Positions 17,848-27,275 are shown, counted from the first letter of the stretch. The stretch: 64,000 bases of DNA from Pseudoxanthobacter soli DSM 19599 (GCF_900148505.1 NZ_FRXO01000002.1:248001-312000), one strand, 5' to 3'. A program made the numbers and translations. The notes: generated by a model from the sequence alone, not told the origin.

Positions 17848-19467
17848 CTACCGCAGCCGCTTCAGGAGCGCCCGCGCAGAGCGCTGGACCCATGCGGCCG
17901 CCGCGCGCAGCCGGCCGCGAGGGGGCGCCGAAGCAGCCGTACTTCCGATGCGTTCGTCGCCGGTGACGGCCGGCAGAGGCGTCTCCCCTACCCCGGCCGG
18001 GGCAGGCGGCCCCTCCGCCCGGGGCGAAGGCGCATCGCCGATGGCGGCGTCATCGTCCGGCGCCGGCCAGCCATGGCGGCGAGGCCCTTGAACGGAGGCG
18101 TCCGGTCCGGCGGAGGCCGTGCTCGCGGCGAACGGCATCTCATCCGGCGCGGTCTCGGCGCGCGAGCGCGCACCAGCCGGCCTGCGGTCGGCCGAGGCTT
18201 CCGGCACGGAGCGGTCGACGCCCGGCTCCGAAGGTGGCGCGCTGGGCGCAGCTTCGGCCGCGTCGGCCGCGATGGGGACGGCTTCGGCCACGGGTGGCGC
18301 CACGGCCTGGGAAGACGCCACTTCGGAAGACCCGGCATCGGAAGACTTGGTCCCAGAAGAATTGGCGCCGGACCGCGACGGGGTGACCGCCGGCGGTTCA
18401 CGGCCGGCCGCCGCCTTGCCGGACTGCGCCGCGCCGGCAGGTTCGGCGGTCGCCTTGCCGGCGGCCTCGGGGGCCTCTCCGACAAGGCCCCAGAACGCGG
18501 CGATGCGGGCGCTCGACGGCAGGCCGACATCGAGCAGGAACGGATCGTCGCCCTGCCCTTCCCGGCCATCGACCGGGGTTCCATGGCCGAGGCCGGCGAT
18601 CAGGTGTTGCTCGACGACGATGCGGCCACGGTCGTCGCGCCAGAAGCGGCGGGTATCGGCACCGATGCGCTCCACCGCCGGCACGGCGCCGTCGAGGCCG
18701 TGCAGCGCGGTCCACTGCTTGGCGTTTTCGTCGGCATTGAGCGGCACCACGGTCTCGTCGCTGTCGCCCTGCCAGATCGAAACCCGCGGCCAGGGACCGT
18801 CGTGGACGACATCGTTGCGCTGCGCCACCTCTCGGGCGAGCGCCGCCCATTCCGTGGGCGAACGGGCAACGCCCTCGAACATGGCCTTGAAGGCGCCGCG
18901 GACGGTGCTGGCCGCCCCGACCGGCACGCCGGCGACCAGGGCGCCACCGGCGAACACATCCGGAAAGCCGGCCAGCAGCGCCGCCGCCATGGCGCCGCCC
19001 GCCGAAAGCCCGGTGACGAACACGCGGCGGCGGTCGAGCCCGTACTCATCGAGCGCGTGGGCGACCATCTTGCGGATCGAGGCGGCCTCGCCGCGCGGCC
19101 CGGCGACATCCTGTGGATCGAACCAGCCGAAACAGCCCTTGGGATTGTTGAGACGGCGCTGTTCGGGCACCACGAGGGCGAAGCCGTGGCGCTGCGCGAG
19201 CGACACCCAGCCCGCGCCCACCGCATAGCCTTCGGCGCTCTGGCCGCAGCCGTGCAGCACGACGACGAGCGGCGCGTTGGCGGACAGGCCTACCGGCAAG
19301 AACCTCCACATGCGCAAGTGGCCGGGATTGGCGCCGAAGTCGGTCACGCGCTCCAGAAGGCCGGGCCGAGTCTCCGCCCCCGACGCGGCGGCGCCAGCGG
19401 CGAACAGGCGTTCCCACTGGCGGCGGCCCTCGGAAAGGTCGAGCAACGTTTTGGACAAGCCGGCCAT
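17848..19467 (-). CDS. PHB depolymerase-family esterase with long disordered C-terminal tail
   Basis: Residues 1-345 form an alpha/beta hydrolase of the esterase/PHB depolymerase family: oxyanion segment VVVLHGCGQSAEGYA (68-82), GWFDPQD, nucleophile elbow GLSAGGAMA with Ser155, acid region WQGDSDETVVP, and His in GLGHGTPVDG. Such enzymes cleave short-chain polyhydroxyalkanoate oligomers or other esters. No signal peptide is visible, so it may be intracellular. The final 190 residues are a low-complexity Ala/Ser/Pro/Glu segment ending in a basic amphipathic stretch (WVQRSARALLKRLR). No other PHB genes are nearby. True substrate unknown. Confidence 0.85.
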   Translation of the reverse strand: MAGLSKTLLDLSEGRRQWERLFAAGAAASGAETRPGLLERVTDFGANPGHLRMWRFLPVGLSANAPLVVVLHGCGQSAEGYAVGAGWVSLAQRHGFALVVPEQRRLNNPKGCFGWFDPQDVAGPRGEAASIRKMVAHALDEYGLDRRRVFVTGLSAGGAMAAALLAGFPDVFAGGALVAGVPVGAASTVRGAFKAMFEGVARSPTEWAALAREVAQRNDVVHDGPWPRVSIWQGDSDETVVPLNADENAKQWTALHGLDGAVPAVERIGADTRRFWRDDRGRIVVEQHLIAGLGHGTPVDGREGQGDDPFLLDVGLPSSARIAAFWGLVGEAPEAAGKATAEPAGAAQSGKAAAGREPPAVTPSRSGANSSGTKSSDAGSSEVASSQAVAPPVAEAVPIAADAAEAAPSAPPSEPGVDRSVPEASADRRPAGARSRAETAPDEMPFAASTASAGPDASVQGPRRHGWPAPDDDAAIGDAPSPRAEGPPAPAGVGETPLPAVTGDERIGSTAASAPPRGRLRAAAAWVQRSARALLKRLR

Positions 19468-20108
19468 TGCCGAACATCCTCATTCCATCGCCCCGTCCGC
19501 CGGACACCCGGCGGCAACCCATGCGCAATGTTGCGATGCAAAAACGACATTGCAATGCCGCATCCCGCAACGGAGCCGCCCGCGAGGTGCATGGAACGAC
19601 AGGCCGGGTCCGCAAACGACGGACGGACAGGGCCGGCCGAAACACCCCCGCCCCTTGAAAGCGGGATCGGGCACCCCATCTGTAGTCCAGCCGAACCAGA
19701 CAGTGTGGAGAACCGCCCGGCGCGTGGCAGCCGCGGATTGCCCCTCGGGCGGGTCGGGAGACGGACGGATGTACTCCGATCCCGAAATCCTCCCCGGTCG
19801 TTCTCCGGCGTGATGCCTTCGAGGGCGCAACAGCGGCGCGAGGGATCAGCCGGCCGGAACGACCGCCGGTCTGGTTCGGAACCCCTTTTCCTTTTTGTTT
19901 TCTGCCCGGCGTTTGCGCGCGACGCGGCAGCCGTCGTGGCAACCGGAATGCGCCGGTCCTCCATGGCGGCCGTCGCATCGCGGCGGCGCCTGCTCCGCGT
20001 CGGGCTTATCGACCGCCGCGCGAACGCGCGACGGGCCGGACGCGGGGATGCCCGGTTCCCGTCCTGCGAGCCGGACGTCCCGTCCGCTCGGTTCGGACCG
20101 GACGCGCG
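19468..20108. other. 641-base intergenic region between uppP and the PHB-depolymerase-like gene
   Basis: No convincing gene on either strand. The left end carries an inverted repeat GCAATGT (19525-19531) / ACATTGC (19547-19553) about 60-85 bases upstream of the esterase start, with further TGCAATGC-like repeats around it, which could be an operator. A T-rich patch (CCTTTTCCTTTTTG near 19882) follows a small GGTTC-GGAACC-type hairpin. The rest is featureless GC-rich sequence. Confidence 0.4.
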
Positions 20109-21260
20109 TTACTGCGCGCCCTGCGGCTGCTGCTGCTTGTTGTCGAAGATCGAGAATGTCTGGTCGAAAACGGACGAACCGCTGCCCAACTGACCGGAGG
20201 CCGGGGGCGTCTGCGCCGGCGCGGCACCGGCTTGGGCTGCCGGAGCCGGTTTCGGCGCGCTTTCGACCGGCCGGGTCTGGACCGGGGTCACCGGCGGCAG
20301 CGGCGCGCTGCCGGTGTCGCGGATCGGGAAGTCCGACGGCGGCGGTGTCACCCGGATCGTGGTGGTGGTGACGACGCGGGGCGCATCGGAATCGCCGGCC
20401 GGCTGCTGTTCCACCGCCGGCGTCGCCACCGGCGAGCCGCCGCCGAAGCCGAGGCCGCCGGTGAACCACAGCGCCGCGATGCCGACGATTCCGACCGCGA
20501 TCCGCCACCAGGCGAAGACGGAATAGCCGTGATGGGAGACGAAATCGAGCAGCCGGCGCACGACGAGGAGTGCCGAGACGAACGCCGCGACGAAGCCGAT
20601 GGCGACGATGAGGATATCGCTCGACGAGAGCGCATCGCGGTTCTTGTAGAGATCGTAGGCGAAGGCGCCGGCCATCGTCGGCATCGCCAGGAAGAACGAG
20701 AACTCCGCCGCCGAGCGCTTGTCGGCCCGGAACAGGAGCGCGCCCACGATGGTGGAACCGGAGCGCGACATGCCGGGGATCAGCGCCAGTGTCTGGAAGC
20801 AGCCGACGACGAGCGCGAGCCAGAGCGGATAATCGTAGGCGCTGCCATAGCGCGGCTTGAGCGGCAGGCGGTCCACCACCAGCAGCACGATGCCGCCGAG
20901 CAGGAGCGTGACGCACACCACCAGCGGCGTTTCGAACAGCACCCGCTTGATGAAGTCGTGGGCGAGCACCCCGACGATCGCCGCCGGCAGGAAGGCGATG
21001 GCGACGCTCGCCACGAAGCGGCGTGCCCGCGCGCTCGTCGGCAGCGCGAGCGCCACCGACCACAGCCGCGTGGCATAGACGCCGACGATCGCCAGGATCG
21101 AGCCGAACTGGATCAGCACCTCGAAGGCGCGGCCCGTGCTCTTGAAGCCGAGGAAATGACCGAGCAGCAAGAGGTGGCCCGTCGACGAGACCGGGATGAA
21201 CTCGGTCAGCCCCTCGACCACACCGAGCACCACCGCGTCGAACAGCGTCTTCACGTCCAT
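20109..21260 (-). CDS. uppP: undecaprenyl-diphosphatase with proline-rich C-terminal extension
   Basis: Recycles the undecaprenyl lipid carrier for peptidoglycan and other envelope polymers by removing one phosphate. The conserved core (residues 1-272) has [18 protein letters not shown] (13-30) and the active-site arginine/serine motif PGMSRSGST (162-170), with about eight membrane helices. Normal UppP ends near here, but this protein continues to 383 with about 110 residues rich in Pro, Ala, Gln and Thr, ending [21 protein letters not shown]. An ATG two codons upstream (21266) is also possible. It is divergent from the GST gene. Confidence 0.95.
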   Translation of the reverse strand: MDVKTLFDAVVLGVVEGLTEFIPVSSTGHLLLLGHFLGFKSTGRAFEVLIQFGSILAIVGVYATRLWSVALALPTSARARRFVASVAIAFLPAAIVGVLAHDFIKRVLFETPLVVCVTLLLGGIVLLVVDRLPLKPRYGSAYDYPLWLALVVGCFQTLALIPGMSRSGSTIVGALLFRADKRSAAEFSFFLAMPTMAGAFAYDLYKNRDALSSSDILIVAIGFVAAFVSALLVVRRLLDFVSHHGYSVFAWWRIAVGIVGIAALWFTGGLGFGGGSPVATPAVEQQPAGDSDAPRVVTTTTIRVTPPPSDFPIRDTGSAPLPPVTPVQTRPVESAPKPAPAAQAGAAPAQTPPASGQLGSGSSVFDQTFSIFDNKQQQPQGAQ

Positions 21261-21425
21261 CGGCAAAATTCCTCAAAACCCGGCGCTCGGGGCCGATTCG
21301 ACAAATCGGCCGCCGCCTGACGCGAGACTGTTGTTCCCGGCGGGCGGGCGCACTATACCCGACCGGCGACGCGACGGAAGAAGTCGGGTGACATGACCCG
21401 GTCGAGCCGCCATGCCCGTGCCAAA

Positions 21426-21495
21426 ATGATCATGCCGACATGCTCTTGCCGACATGCTCTTGCCACCATGATCATGCCGACCCGTTCATGCTGAC
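21426..21495. repeat. five-unit 14-base tandem repeat upstream of the GST gene
   Basis: Units ATGATCATGCCGAC, ATGCTCTTGCCGAC, ATGCTCTTGCCACC, ATGATCATGCCGAC and CCGTTCATGCTGAC follow each other without gaps. Units one and four are identical and contain the palindrome ATGATCAT. The array ends 86 bases before the GST start, between it and the divergent uppP. It is too short and has no spacers, so it is not CRISPR. Confidence 0.85.
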
Positions 21496-21581
21496 GTCCT
21501 GAAGCGCGCGGCCCCGGTCCGTTCCCAAGCCCGCAGCCGACGCGCCCAGTTCCGCCTTCGCGCAAGCCCGATGCGATCCTG

Positions 21582-22274
21582 ATGCTGATCCTTTATCATC
21601 AACCCTTCTCTCCCGCCTGCCGCTTCATCCGCCTCGTCCTCGCCGAGTACGGCGTGCGTCATGAACTGGTGCTGGAAAAGCACTGGGAACGGCGCAAGGG
21701 CTTCCTGGCGATGAACCCGGCGGCCACCCTGCCGGTGGCGGTGGAGAACGATGGCCCGCCCGTGGTCGGCGCCGGGCCGATCATGGAATATCTCGACGAA
21801 ACCCGCGGCTATGCCCAGGGCGAGAAGCGGCTGATGCCGGACCATCCCGACCGGCGCGCGGAAACCCGCCGGCTGGTCGAGTGGTTTCTGTGGAAATTCG
21901 ACGAGGAAGCGGTCGGCCACTTCGTCCACGAGCGCATCTACAAGCTGGAAATGCCGACCGCGATGGGCGGCGGCGCGCCGGAATCGACCATCCTGAGGGC
22001 CGCGCGCGCCAATTTGCGCCACCATATGCGCTATATGGAATATCTGACCGCGACGCGGAACTGGCTGGCCGGCGACCGCCTGACCTTCGCCGACCTCGCC
22101 GCCGCGGCCGAACTGAGCTGTACCGACTATCTGGGCGAGGTGCCGTGGAGCGACAGCGAGCACGTCAAGACGTGGTACGCCCGGATCAAGTCCCGGCCGG
22201 CGTTCCGGTCGCTGCTTGCCGAGACGATCCGCGGCCTGCCGCCGTCGCCGAGCTACGACGACCTCGACTTCTGA
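21582..22274 (+). CDS. glutathione S-transferase family protein
   Basis: A 230-residue protein with an N-terminal thioredoxin-like domain ([24 protein letters not shown]) and a C-terminal helical domain (about 95-220, including [22 protein letters not shown]). The Pro-Ala-Cys near residues 11-13 may provide a cysteine or serine active site. A shared gene order of GST-queG-SDR suggests a conserved operon in this bacterial group. Its stop overlaps a possible CTG start of queG. The actual substrate, and whether glutathione is bound, is unknown. Confidence 0.86.
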   Translation: MLILYHQPFSPACRFIRLVLAEYGVRHELVLEKHWERRKGFLAMNPAATLPVAVENDGPPVVGAGPIMEYLDETRGYAQGEKRLMPDHPDRRAETRRLVEWFLWKFDEEAVGHFVHERIYKLEMPTAMGGGAPESTILRAARANLRHHMRYMEYLTATRNWLAGDRLTFADLAAAAELSCTDYLGEVPWSDSEHVKTWYARIKSRPAFRSLLAETIRGLPPSPSYDDLDF

Positions 22275-23392
22275 CGCCCGAGGCCGCGCGCAGGCTTGTG
22301 CTGGCGCGTGCCGCCGAACTCGGTTTCGACGACTGCCGCATCGCCCGGCCCGGCGACGCCGCCCTGCGCGCGACCCGCCTGGAAGCCTTCCTCGATGCGG
22401 GCCGCCACGGCACCATGGACTGGCTCGCCGAGGCGCCGGAGCGCCGCGCGGACCCCCGGCGGCTGTGGCCGGATGTCGCATCCGTCATCATGCTCGGCCT
22501 CAATTACGGCCCGGCCCCCGACGCCTGGGCGGCCCGCGACGATGCCGGTGCCGGCCTGATCTCCGTCTATGCCCGCAACCGCGACTATCACGACGTCATC
22601 AAGGGCCGGCTGAAGATGCTGGGCCAGAGCCTCGTCGCCAGGGCCGGCGGCGAGATCAAGGTGTTCGTCGACACCGCCCCGGTGATGGAGAAGCCGCTCG
22701 CCGCCGAAGCCGGGCTCGGCTGGCAGGGCAAGCACACCAACCTCGTCTCGCGGCGGTTCGGCTCGTGGCTGTTCCTCGGCGCCGTGTTCACCACGCTGGA
22801 CATCGCCCCCGACGCGCCGGAGCGCGACCATTGCGGCTCGTGCCGGGCCTGCCTCGATGCCTGCCCGACGGCGGCCTTTCCCGCGCCCTACCAGATCGAC
22901 GCCCGGCGCTGCGTCTCCTATCTGACCATCGAGCACAAGGGGCCGATCCCCGTGGATCTGCGGCCCGGCATCGGCAACCGCATCTACGGCTGCGACGACT
23001 GCCTGGCCGCCTGCCCGTGGAACAAGTTCGCCGAGGCCGGGCGCGAGACGAAACTCGCCGCGCGCGACGATCTCGCCGCGCCGCGCCTTGCCGATCTCGC
23101 CGCCCTCGACGATGCCGGCTTCCGGGCGCTGTTCTCCGGCTCGCCGATCAAGCGCATCGGCCGCGACCGGTTCGTGCGCAACGTGCTCGTCGCCATCGGC
23201 AACAGCGGCGACGAGGCCCTGCTGCCCGCCGTGACGGCGCGGCTCGACGATGGCGCCCCGGTGGTGCGCGGCGCGGCCGCCTGGGCGCTCGGCCGCCTCG
23301 CGCCCGAGACCTTCGCCGCCGAACGCGACCGCCGCCTTGCCGGCGAAGCCGACCCAGAGACGAGGACCGAATGGCTGACACCCCCGCGATGA
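22271..23392 (+). CDS. queG: epoxyqueuosine reductase
   Basis: A cobalamin- and iron-sulfur-dependent enzyme that performs the last step of queuosine synthesis on tRNA. Visible: [16 protein letters not shown] with the catalytic Asp region, [16 protein letters not shown], then two 4Fe-4S cluster motifs [12 protein letters not shown] and [11 protein letters not shown], followed by a HEAT-like C-terminus. The start is unusual: the family-like N-terminus ([19 protein letters not shown]) begins at CTG 22271, which overlaps the GST stop as CTGA; no ATG fits. A GTG at 22298 would cut nine residues. The product is about 373 residues, normal for the family. Confidence 0.93.
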   Translation: MTPEAARRLVLARAAELGFDDCRIARPGDAALRATRLEAFLDAGRHGTMDWLAEAPERRADPRRLWPDVASVIMLGLNYGPAPDAWAARDDAGAGLISVYARNRDYHDVIKGRLKMLGQSLVARAGGEIKVFVDTAPVMEKPLAAEAGLGWQGKHTNLVSRRFGSWLFLGAVFTTLDIAPDAPERDHCGSCRACLDACPTAAFPAPYQIDARRCVSYLTIEHKGPIPVDLRPGIGNRIYGCDDCLAACPWNKFAEAGRETKLAARDDLAAPRLADLAALDDAGFRALFSGSPIKRIGRDRFVRNVLVAIGNSGDEALLPAVTARLDDGAPVVRGAAAWALGRLAPETFAAERDRRLAGEADPETRTEWLTPPR

Positions 23393-24345
23393 CCGCTGCC
23401 AATCCCGCTGCCAACCCTGCTGACACGACGGCCGGGAAGACCGCCGCCACGCCCGCACTGGGTCCGGATGCCCGGCTGGTGGTGGTCGGCTGCGGCTACA
23501 GCGCGGGCGCGTTCCTCGCCCTCTCCGTCGCCGCCGGCCTCGGCAGCGCGGTGGCCACGACCCGACACGCCGGCCGCTTCGCCGCGATCCGCGCGCTCGG
23601 CGCGGAGCCGATCGCCTTCGACGGAACCGCACCGGTGCCGGCGCTCGCGGATGCCATCCGGAACGCGACCCACCTCGTCGTCTCCGCCCCGCCGGACGCG
23701 GAGGGAGATCCGCTGCTGCGCCGGCACGCCGACGACATCGCGGCGGCGGGTAACCTCGCCTGGATCGGCTACTATTCCACCATCGGCGTCTATGGCGACC
23801 ATGACGGCGGCTGGATCGACGAGAGCGCCCCGCTCGCGGCGACGTCGGAGCGCGGCGAGCGCCGCATCGAGACGGAAGCCGACTGGCTCGGCCTCGGCGA
23901 GCGCATCGGCGTGCCGGTCACGGTGCTGCGCCTCGCCGGCATCTACGGTGCCGGCCGCAACGGACTGAAGAACCTCGCCGAGGGCACCGCCAAGCGCGTG
24001 ATCAAGCCGGGGCAGGTGTTCAACCGCATCCATGTCGACGACATCGCCGCGGCGACGCAGCTTGCGGCGGCGAAGCGGGCGGGCGGCGTGTTCAATCTCT
24101 GCGACGACGAACCGGCGCCGCCCCAGGACGTGGTGTCCTATGCCGCCGGGCTGATGGGGATCGCCCCGCCCCCGGAGGTGCCGTTCGACGAGGCGGAGAT
24201 GACGCCGATGGCCCGCTCGTTCTATTCGGACAACAAGCGCGTCTCGAACCGGGCGGTGAAGGAAAGGCTCGGCTTCTCGTTCCGCTACCCGACCTATCGC
24301 CCCGCGCTCGACGATCTCTGGACCTCGGGGCGCTGGCGCGGCTGA
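23371..24345 (+). CDS. SDR-family NAD(P)-dependent epimerase/reductase-like protein
   Basis: A 324-residue extended SDR. After a 35-residue Ala/Thr-rich N-terminus the nucleotide fold starts [16 protein letters not shown]. Later [18 protein letters not shown] (active-site Ser and Tyr region), [20 protein letters not shown] and [16 protein letters not shown] follow the extended-SDR order. ATG 23371 has a GAGG ribosome binding site and overlaps queG by 22 bases; ATG 23389 would overlap the queG stop as ATGA. It probably belongs to the GST-queG transcript. Substrate unknown. The dispersed repeat follows the stop codon by 15 bases. Confidence 0.86.
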   Translation: MADTPAMTAANPAANPADTTAGKTAATPALGPDARLVVVGCGYSAGAFLALSVAAGLGSAVATTRHAGRFAAIRALGAEPIAFDGTAPVPALADAIRNATHLVVSAPPDAEGDPLLRRHADDIAAAGNLAWIGYYSTIGVYGDHDGGWIDESAPLAATSERGERRIETEADWLGLGERIGVPVTVLRLAGIYGAGRNGLKNLAEGTAKRVIKPGQVFNRIHVDDIAAATQLAAAKRAGGVFNLCDDEPAPPQDVVSYAAGLMGIAPPPEVPFDEAEMTPMARSFYSDNKRVSNRAVKERLGFSFRYPTYRPALDDLWTSGRWRG

Positions 24346-24360
24346 CGGCCGTCGCCCTGA

Positions 24361-24475
24361 GAGCGCCTGTCCATCTGATGGCAACATCAGGTCGACAAGA
24401 AATCGCTCCAGATTCAAAAGCTTGAGCATATCCTTGCCGTTCAGATCGGTTCGATCTGAACGGGATAGGCTCTAG
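24361..24475 (-). repeat. full copy of the bimodular palindromic intergenic repeat
   Basis: On the minus strand it reads CTAGAGCCTATCCCG, a palindrome centred on GATCGAACCGATC, then GATATGCTCAAGCTTTTGA, a linker GGAGCGATTTCTTGTCG, and a second palindrome around CTGATG/CATCAG. Its CTAG end lies on the alkB stop codon (24472-24474). This is one of five copies in the window. Confidence 0.82.
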
Positions 24476-25092
24476 CCCGCCGACGGGGTGACGCGGCGGA
24501 GCGTGAGGTTGATGCGCCCGCCGCCGGGGATCAGCCGCGAGGAACCGGCGAGCACGCGGTCGATGCCGTGGAACGCGAGGCGGGAGGCGCCTTCGAGCAC
24601 GACCGCGTCGCCGGACGCGAGCGTGACCGAGCGCGTCGGCCCGCCGCGCGTGGTGCCGCCGATGCGGAACACCGCCGAATCACCGAGCGAGAGCGACAGC
24701 ACCGGCGCGCCGAGATCGGCCTCGTCGCGGTCCTGGTGCAGCCCCATGCGGGCGCCCGCGCGGTAGAGATTGACGAGGCAGGCCTGCGGTGGCGCGGGCC
24801 AGCCGGCGACATTTTTCCACAGGTCCATCAGCGGCGCGGGAATGGCGGGCCACGGCCGGCCGGTCACGGGGTGGCACGGCTGGTAGCGATAGCCCGTCTC
24901 GTCGGAAACCCAGCCGAGCGGGCCGCAATTCGTCATTTCCACGGAGAAAGGCTTACCGGTTCGCGGCATCCGCGGCCGGAAGAATGGCGCTTCGGCAATC
25001 GCCGCCTGCAGTTCGGCAACGAGCGCGGCCTGGGCAGACGCGTCGAGCAGGCCCGGCAGATAGCGCGCGCCGCCGACCTCAAGCGCGGTCAC
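24472..25092 (-). CDS. alkB: AlkB-family alpha-ketoglutarate-dependent dioxygenase
   Basis: Repairs alkylated DNA or RNA bases by oxidative demethylation. The 206-residue protein carries the Fe(II)/2-oxoglutarate set: HQD (His119 and Asp121) in NLYRAGARMGLHQDRDEADL, a distal His175 in LAFHGIDR, and the 2-oxoglutarate arginines in GGRINLTLRR. GPLGWVSDETGYRY (57-70) is the usual AlkB substrate-side motif. The frame extends far upstream, but GTG 25092 has a GGAGG ribosome binding site and fits family length. The stop codon TAG is shared with the end of the dispersed repeat. No ada gene is nearby. Confidence 0.91.
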   Translation of the reverse strand: MTALEVGGARYLPGLLDASAQAALVAELQAAIAEAPFFRPRMPRTGKPFSVEMTNCGPLGWVSDETGYRYQPCHPVTGRPWPAIPAPLMDLWKNVAGWPAPPQACLVNLYRAGARMGLHQDRDEADLGAPVLSLSLGDSAVFRIGGTTRGGPTRSVTLASGDAVVLEGASRLAFHGIDRVLAGSSRLIPGGGRINLTLRRVTPSAG

Positions 25093-25503
25093 GGCGCAAC
25101 CCTCCGTTCCGCGCCCCAAGGGGCGGGTGCGGCGGCATTCCCGGCGCCCGGTTCGGCAGAGTTCATTGGCAATCCAATATGTTGCGGCCGGCCGCGCGCC
25201 ACGGATCCGCCCCGGATCCCGGGTGATCGGGCGCCGGCGCCCGCCATGATCGCCCCGACAAGATGCGGCGGCAAGCGGAGCCGGCAGGCCACCCGACACC
25301 AGCCGCGGGCTACATCTGCACGTAGACGAGTTCAACCGAATACGCATAGAGTGCTGAAAATCCGGACACGCCTCTCAAAGAGGCGGCGGGACGAGGGGTG
25401 AGCGGCGCGCATGCGTGCCGACGGGACTGGGCGACCATGCCGGCGGGCGCCGAAAGGCAGCCGCGCGTTCGCTGCGCGCAGGCATGGTGGGAAGGGAGGC
25501 TCC
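25093..25503. other. 411-base intergenic region before the amino-acid ABC operon
   Basis: No gene is evident. It must contain the promoters of alkB (leftward) and of the ABC operon (rightward). The only structured element I see is the hairpin at 25369 that resembles one before the TRAP binding protein. Confidence 0.4.
25369..25396 (+). promoter_or_regulatory. leader hairpin CGCCTC/GAGGCG followed by ACGAGG
   Basis: Arms CGCCTCT (25369-25375) and AGAGGCG (25379-25385) form a seven-base hairpin with loop CAA, followed by GCGGGACGAGG. It lies about 110 bases before the ABC ATPase start and has no T-tract. A similar block is at 38076-38102. Role unknown. Confidence 0.35.
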
Positions 25504-26304
25504 GTGAGCGAGGCCGGACAGACGCAGGATGCCGCGATGAAGCCCATCGCGCTCGACGTGAAGGAACTCCACAAGAAATTCGGCCAGCACGAAGTCCTCA
25601 AGGGCATCTCGCTCACGGCCCGCGACCACGACGTGGTCGCGATCCTCGGTTCCTCGGGCTCGGGCAAATCCACCTTCCTCAGGTGCATCAACCTGCTCGA
25701 GACGCCGGATTCCGGCGAGGTGCGGGTCAAGGGCGAGCTCATCAAGATGGGCCAGCGCCGCGGCGCCGCCGCCCCCATCGACATGAAGCAGGTCGACCGC
25801 ATTCGCGCCAAGCTGTCGATGGTGTTCCAGCAGTTCAATCTCTGGCAGCACATGACGATCCTGGAGAACGTGACGGCGGCGCCGATCCACGTGCTCGGCA
25901 AGGACCGGAAATCGGCGACCGACAAGGCGGAGGCGATGCTCGCCAAGGTCGGCGTCGCCGACAAGCGCCACTTCTACCCGAGCCAGCTTTCCGGCGGACA
26001 GCAGCAGCGCGTCGCCATCGCCCGCGCGCTGGCGATGGACCCCGAGGTCATGCTGTTCGACGAGCCGACCTCCGCGCTCGACCCGGAACTCGTCAACGAA
26101 GTGCTGAAGGTGATGCGGGACCTCGCCGCCGAGGGCCGGACCATGCTCGTCGTCACCCACGAGATGGGCTTCGCCAAGGAAGCGGCGAACAAGGTCATGT
26201 TCCTGCATCAGGGGCGCGTCGAAGATGAGGGCGTGCCCAAGGACGTGATGGCGAACCCCAATTCCGAGCGGTTCCGCCAGTTCCTCTCCGGCAGCCTGAA
26301 ATAG
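25504..26304 (+). CDS. polar amino-acid ABC transporter, ATP-binding subunit
   Basis: The 266-residue ATPase of a HisP/ArtP-type importer. Walker A is GSSGSGKS (49-56), the Q-loop lies in VFQQFNLWQHMTILENV, the signature is LSGGQQQR (about 162-169), Walker B is MLFDEPTSALDPE, and the H-loop is VVTHEMGFA. The GTG start at 25504 has a GGGAGG ribosome binding site; ATG 25537 is an alternative. It is the first of four genes (ATPase, binding protein, two permeases) that form a complete importer. HisP-like sequence suggests basic amino acids (arginine, ornithine, histidine), but specificity is not determined. Confidence 0.93.
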   Translation: MSEAGQTQDAAMKPIALDVKELHKKFGQHEVLKGISLTARDHDVVAILGSSGSGKSTFLRCINLLETPDSGEVRVKGELIKMGQRRGAAAPIDMKQVDRIRAKLSMVFQQFNLWQHMTILENVTAAPIHVLGKDRKSATDKAEAMLAKVGVADKRHFYPSQLSGGQQQRVAIARALAMDPEVMLFDEPTSALDPELVNEVLKVMRDLAAEGRTMLVVTHEMGFAKEAANKVMFLHQGRVEDEGVPKDVMANPNSERFRQFLSGSLK

Positions 26305-26362
26305 CCCGCCGCCGGGCGGGCGCTTGAGTTCGTTTTCTCGTTTCGTTCAAAGGATCTGAGCC

Positions 26363-27151
26363 ATGAAGAAATTCTCCCTGGCCGCCCTTCTCGGTCTCGG
26401 CGCGGTCGTCGCGGCCCAGGCCGTCGCCGTGGCGCCCGCCTCCGCACAGCAGGTGCTGCGCATCGGCACCGAAGCCGCCTACAAGCCGTTCGCCTACGTG
26501 CTGCCCTCGGGCGAGCTGACCGGCTTCGACATCGACATCACCAATGCGCTCTGCAAGCAGATGAAGGTGGAGTGCAAGATCATCAACCAGTCCTATGACG
26601 GACTGATCCCGGCGCTCCTCGTGAAGAAGATCGATGCGATCATCGCCTCGATGTCGATCACGCCGGACCGCGAGAAGTCGATCGACTTCGCCGGTCCCTA
26701 CTACAACACCCCCGCGCTGTTCGTCGGCGCGAAGGGCGACGCCATGACCATCTCCGCCGAGGGGCTGTCGGGCAAGACGGTCGGCGTGCAGCGCGGCACC
26801 ACCATGGCCGACTACATGGCCGCGAAGCTGCCGAGCGTGAACGTGCAGTTCTACGACACCCTCGACAACGCCACGCTTGACCTCGTCAGCGGCCGCATCG
26901 ACCTCGTGTTCGCCGATTCCGTGGTGATCGACGAGTGGCTGAAGACCCCCCAGGGCGCGAACTTCCAGGTTGAAGGCGACCCGATTTACGACAACGCCAC
27001 CCTCGGCGTCGGCGCCGGTATCGGAATCCGCAAGGGCGACACCGCCCTCAAGGACCAGTTCAACACCGCGCTGAAGGAGATCATCGCCTCCGGCGAGTAC
27101 GAGCAGATCAACAAGAAGTACATCCCGTTCAGCATTCTGCCGCGGTCCTGA
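26363..27151 (+). CDS. polar amino-acid ABC transporter, periplasmic binding protein
   Basis: A 262-residue family 3 solute-binding protein. The signal peptide (1-28) ends APASA-QQ. The mature part begins LRIGTEAAYKPFAYVLPSGELTGFDIDI, the classic amino-acid binding start, with the conserved YDGLIPALLVKKIDAIIASMSITPDRE segment where the ligand carboxylate and amino groups are normally held. It delivers the ligand to the two permeases downstream. Similarity is to the LAO/ArtJ/HisJ group, so a basic amino acid or opine is likely; not resolved. Confidence 0.93.
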   Translation: MKKFSLAALLGLGAVVAAQAVAVAPASAQQVLRIGTEAAYKPFAYVLPSGELTGFDIDITNALCKQMKVECKIINQSYDGLIPALLVKKIDAIIASMSITPDREKSIDFAGPYYNTPALFVGAKGDAMTISAEGLSGKTVGVQRGTTMADYMAAKLPSVNVQFYDTLDNATLDLVSGRIDLVFADSVVIDEWLKTPQGANFQVEGDPIYDNATLGVGAGIGIRKGDTALKDQFNTALKEIIASGEYEQINKKYIPFSILPRS

Positions 27152-27275
27152 CCGCGTTCGCCGACGCGCCCGGCGCCGCGTCTGCGGCACTGGGCGCGCC
27201 GGTGCGACCGTCGGCCCCGGCCGACGCCGCCTCCCCCGCGGGAACAGCGAGGATTCTGGCGAAACGGATGGCGAG

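Noticed and set aside
20109..21260. BacA-type peptide transporter
   Set aside because: The old name bacA is used for both families, but the SSTGHL and PGMSRSGS motifs show undecaprenyl-diphosphatase.
21426..21495. Tandem repeat considered as a CRISPR array
   Set aside because: Units are 14 bases with no spacers and no cas genes are in the window.
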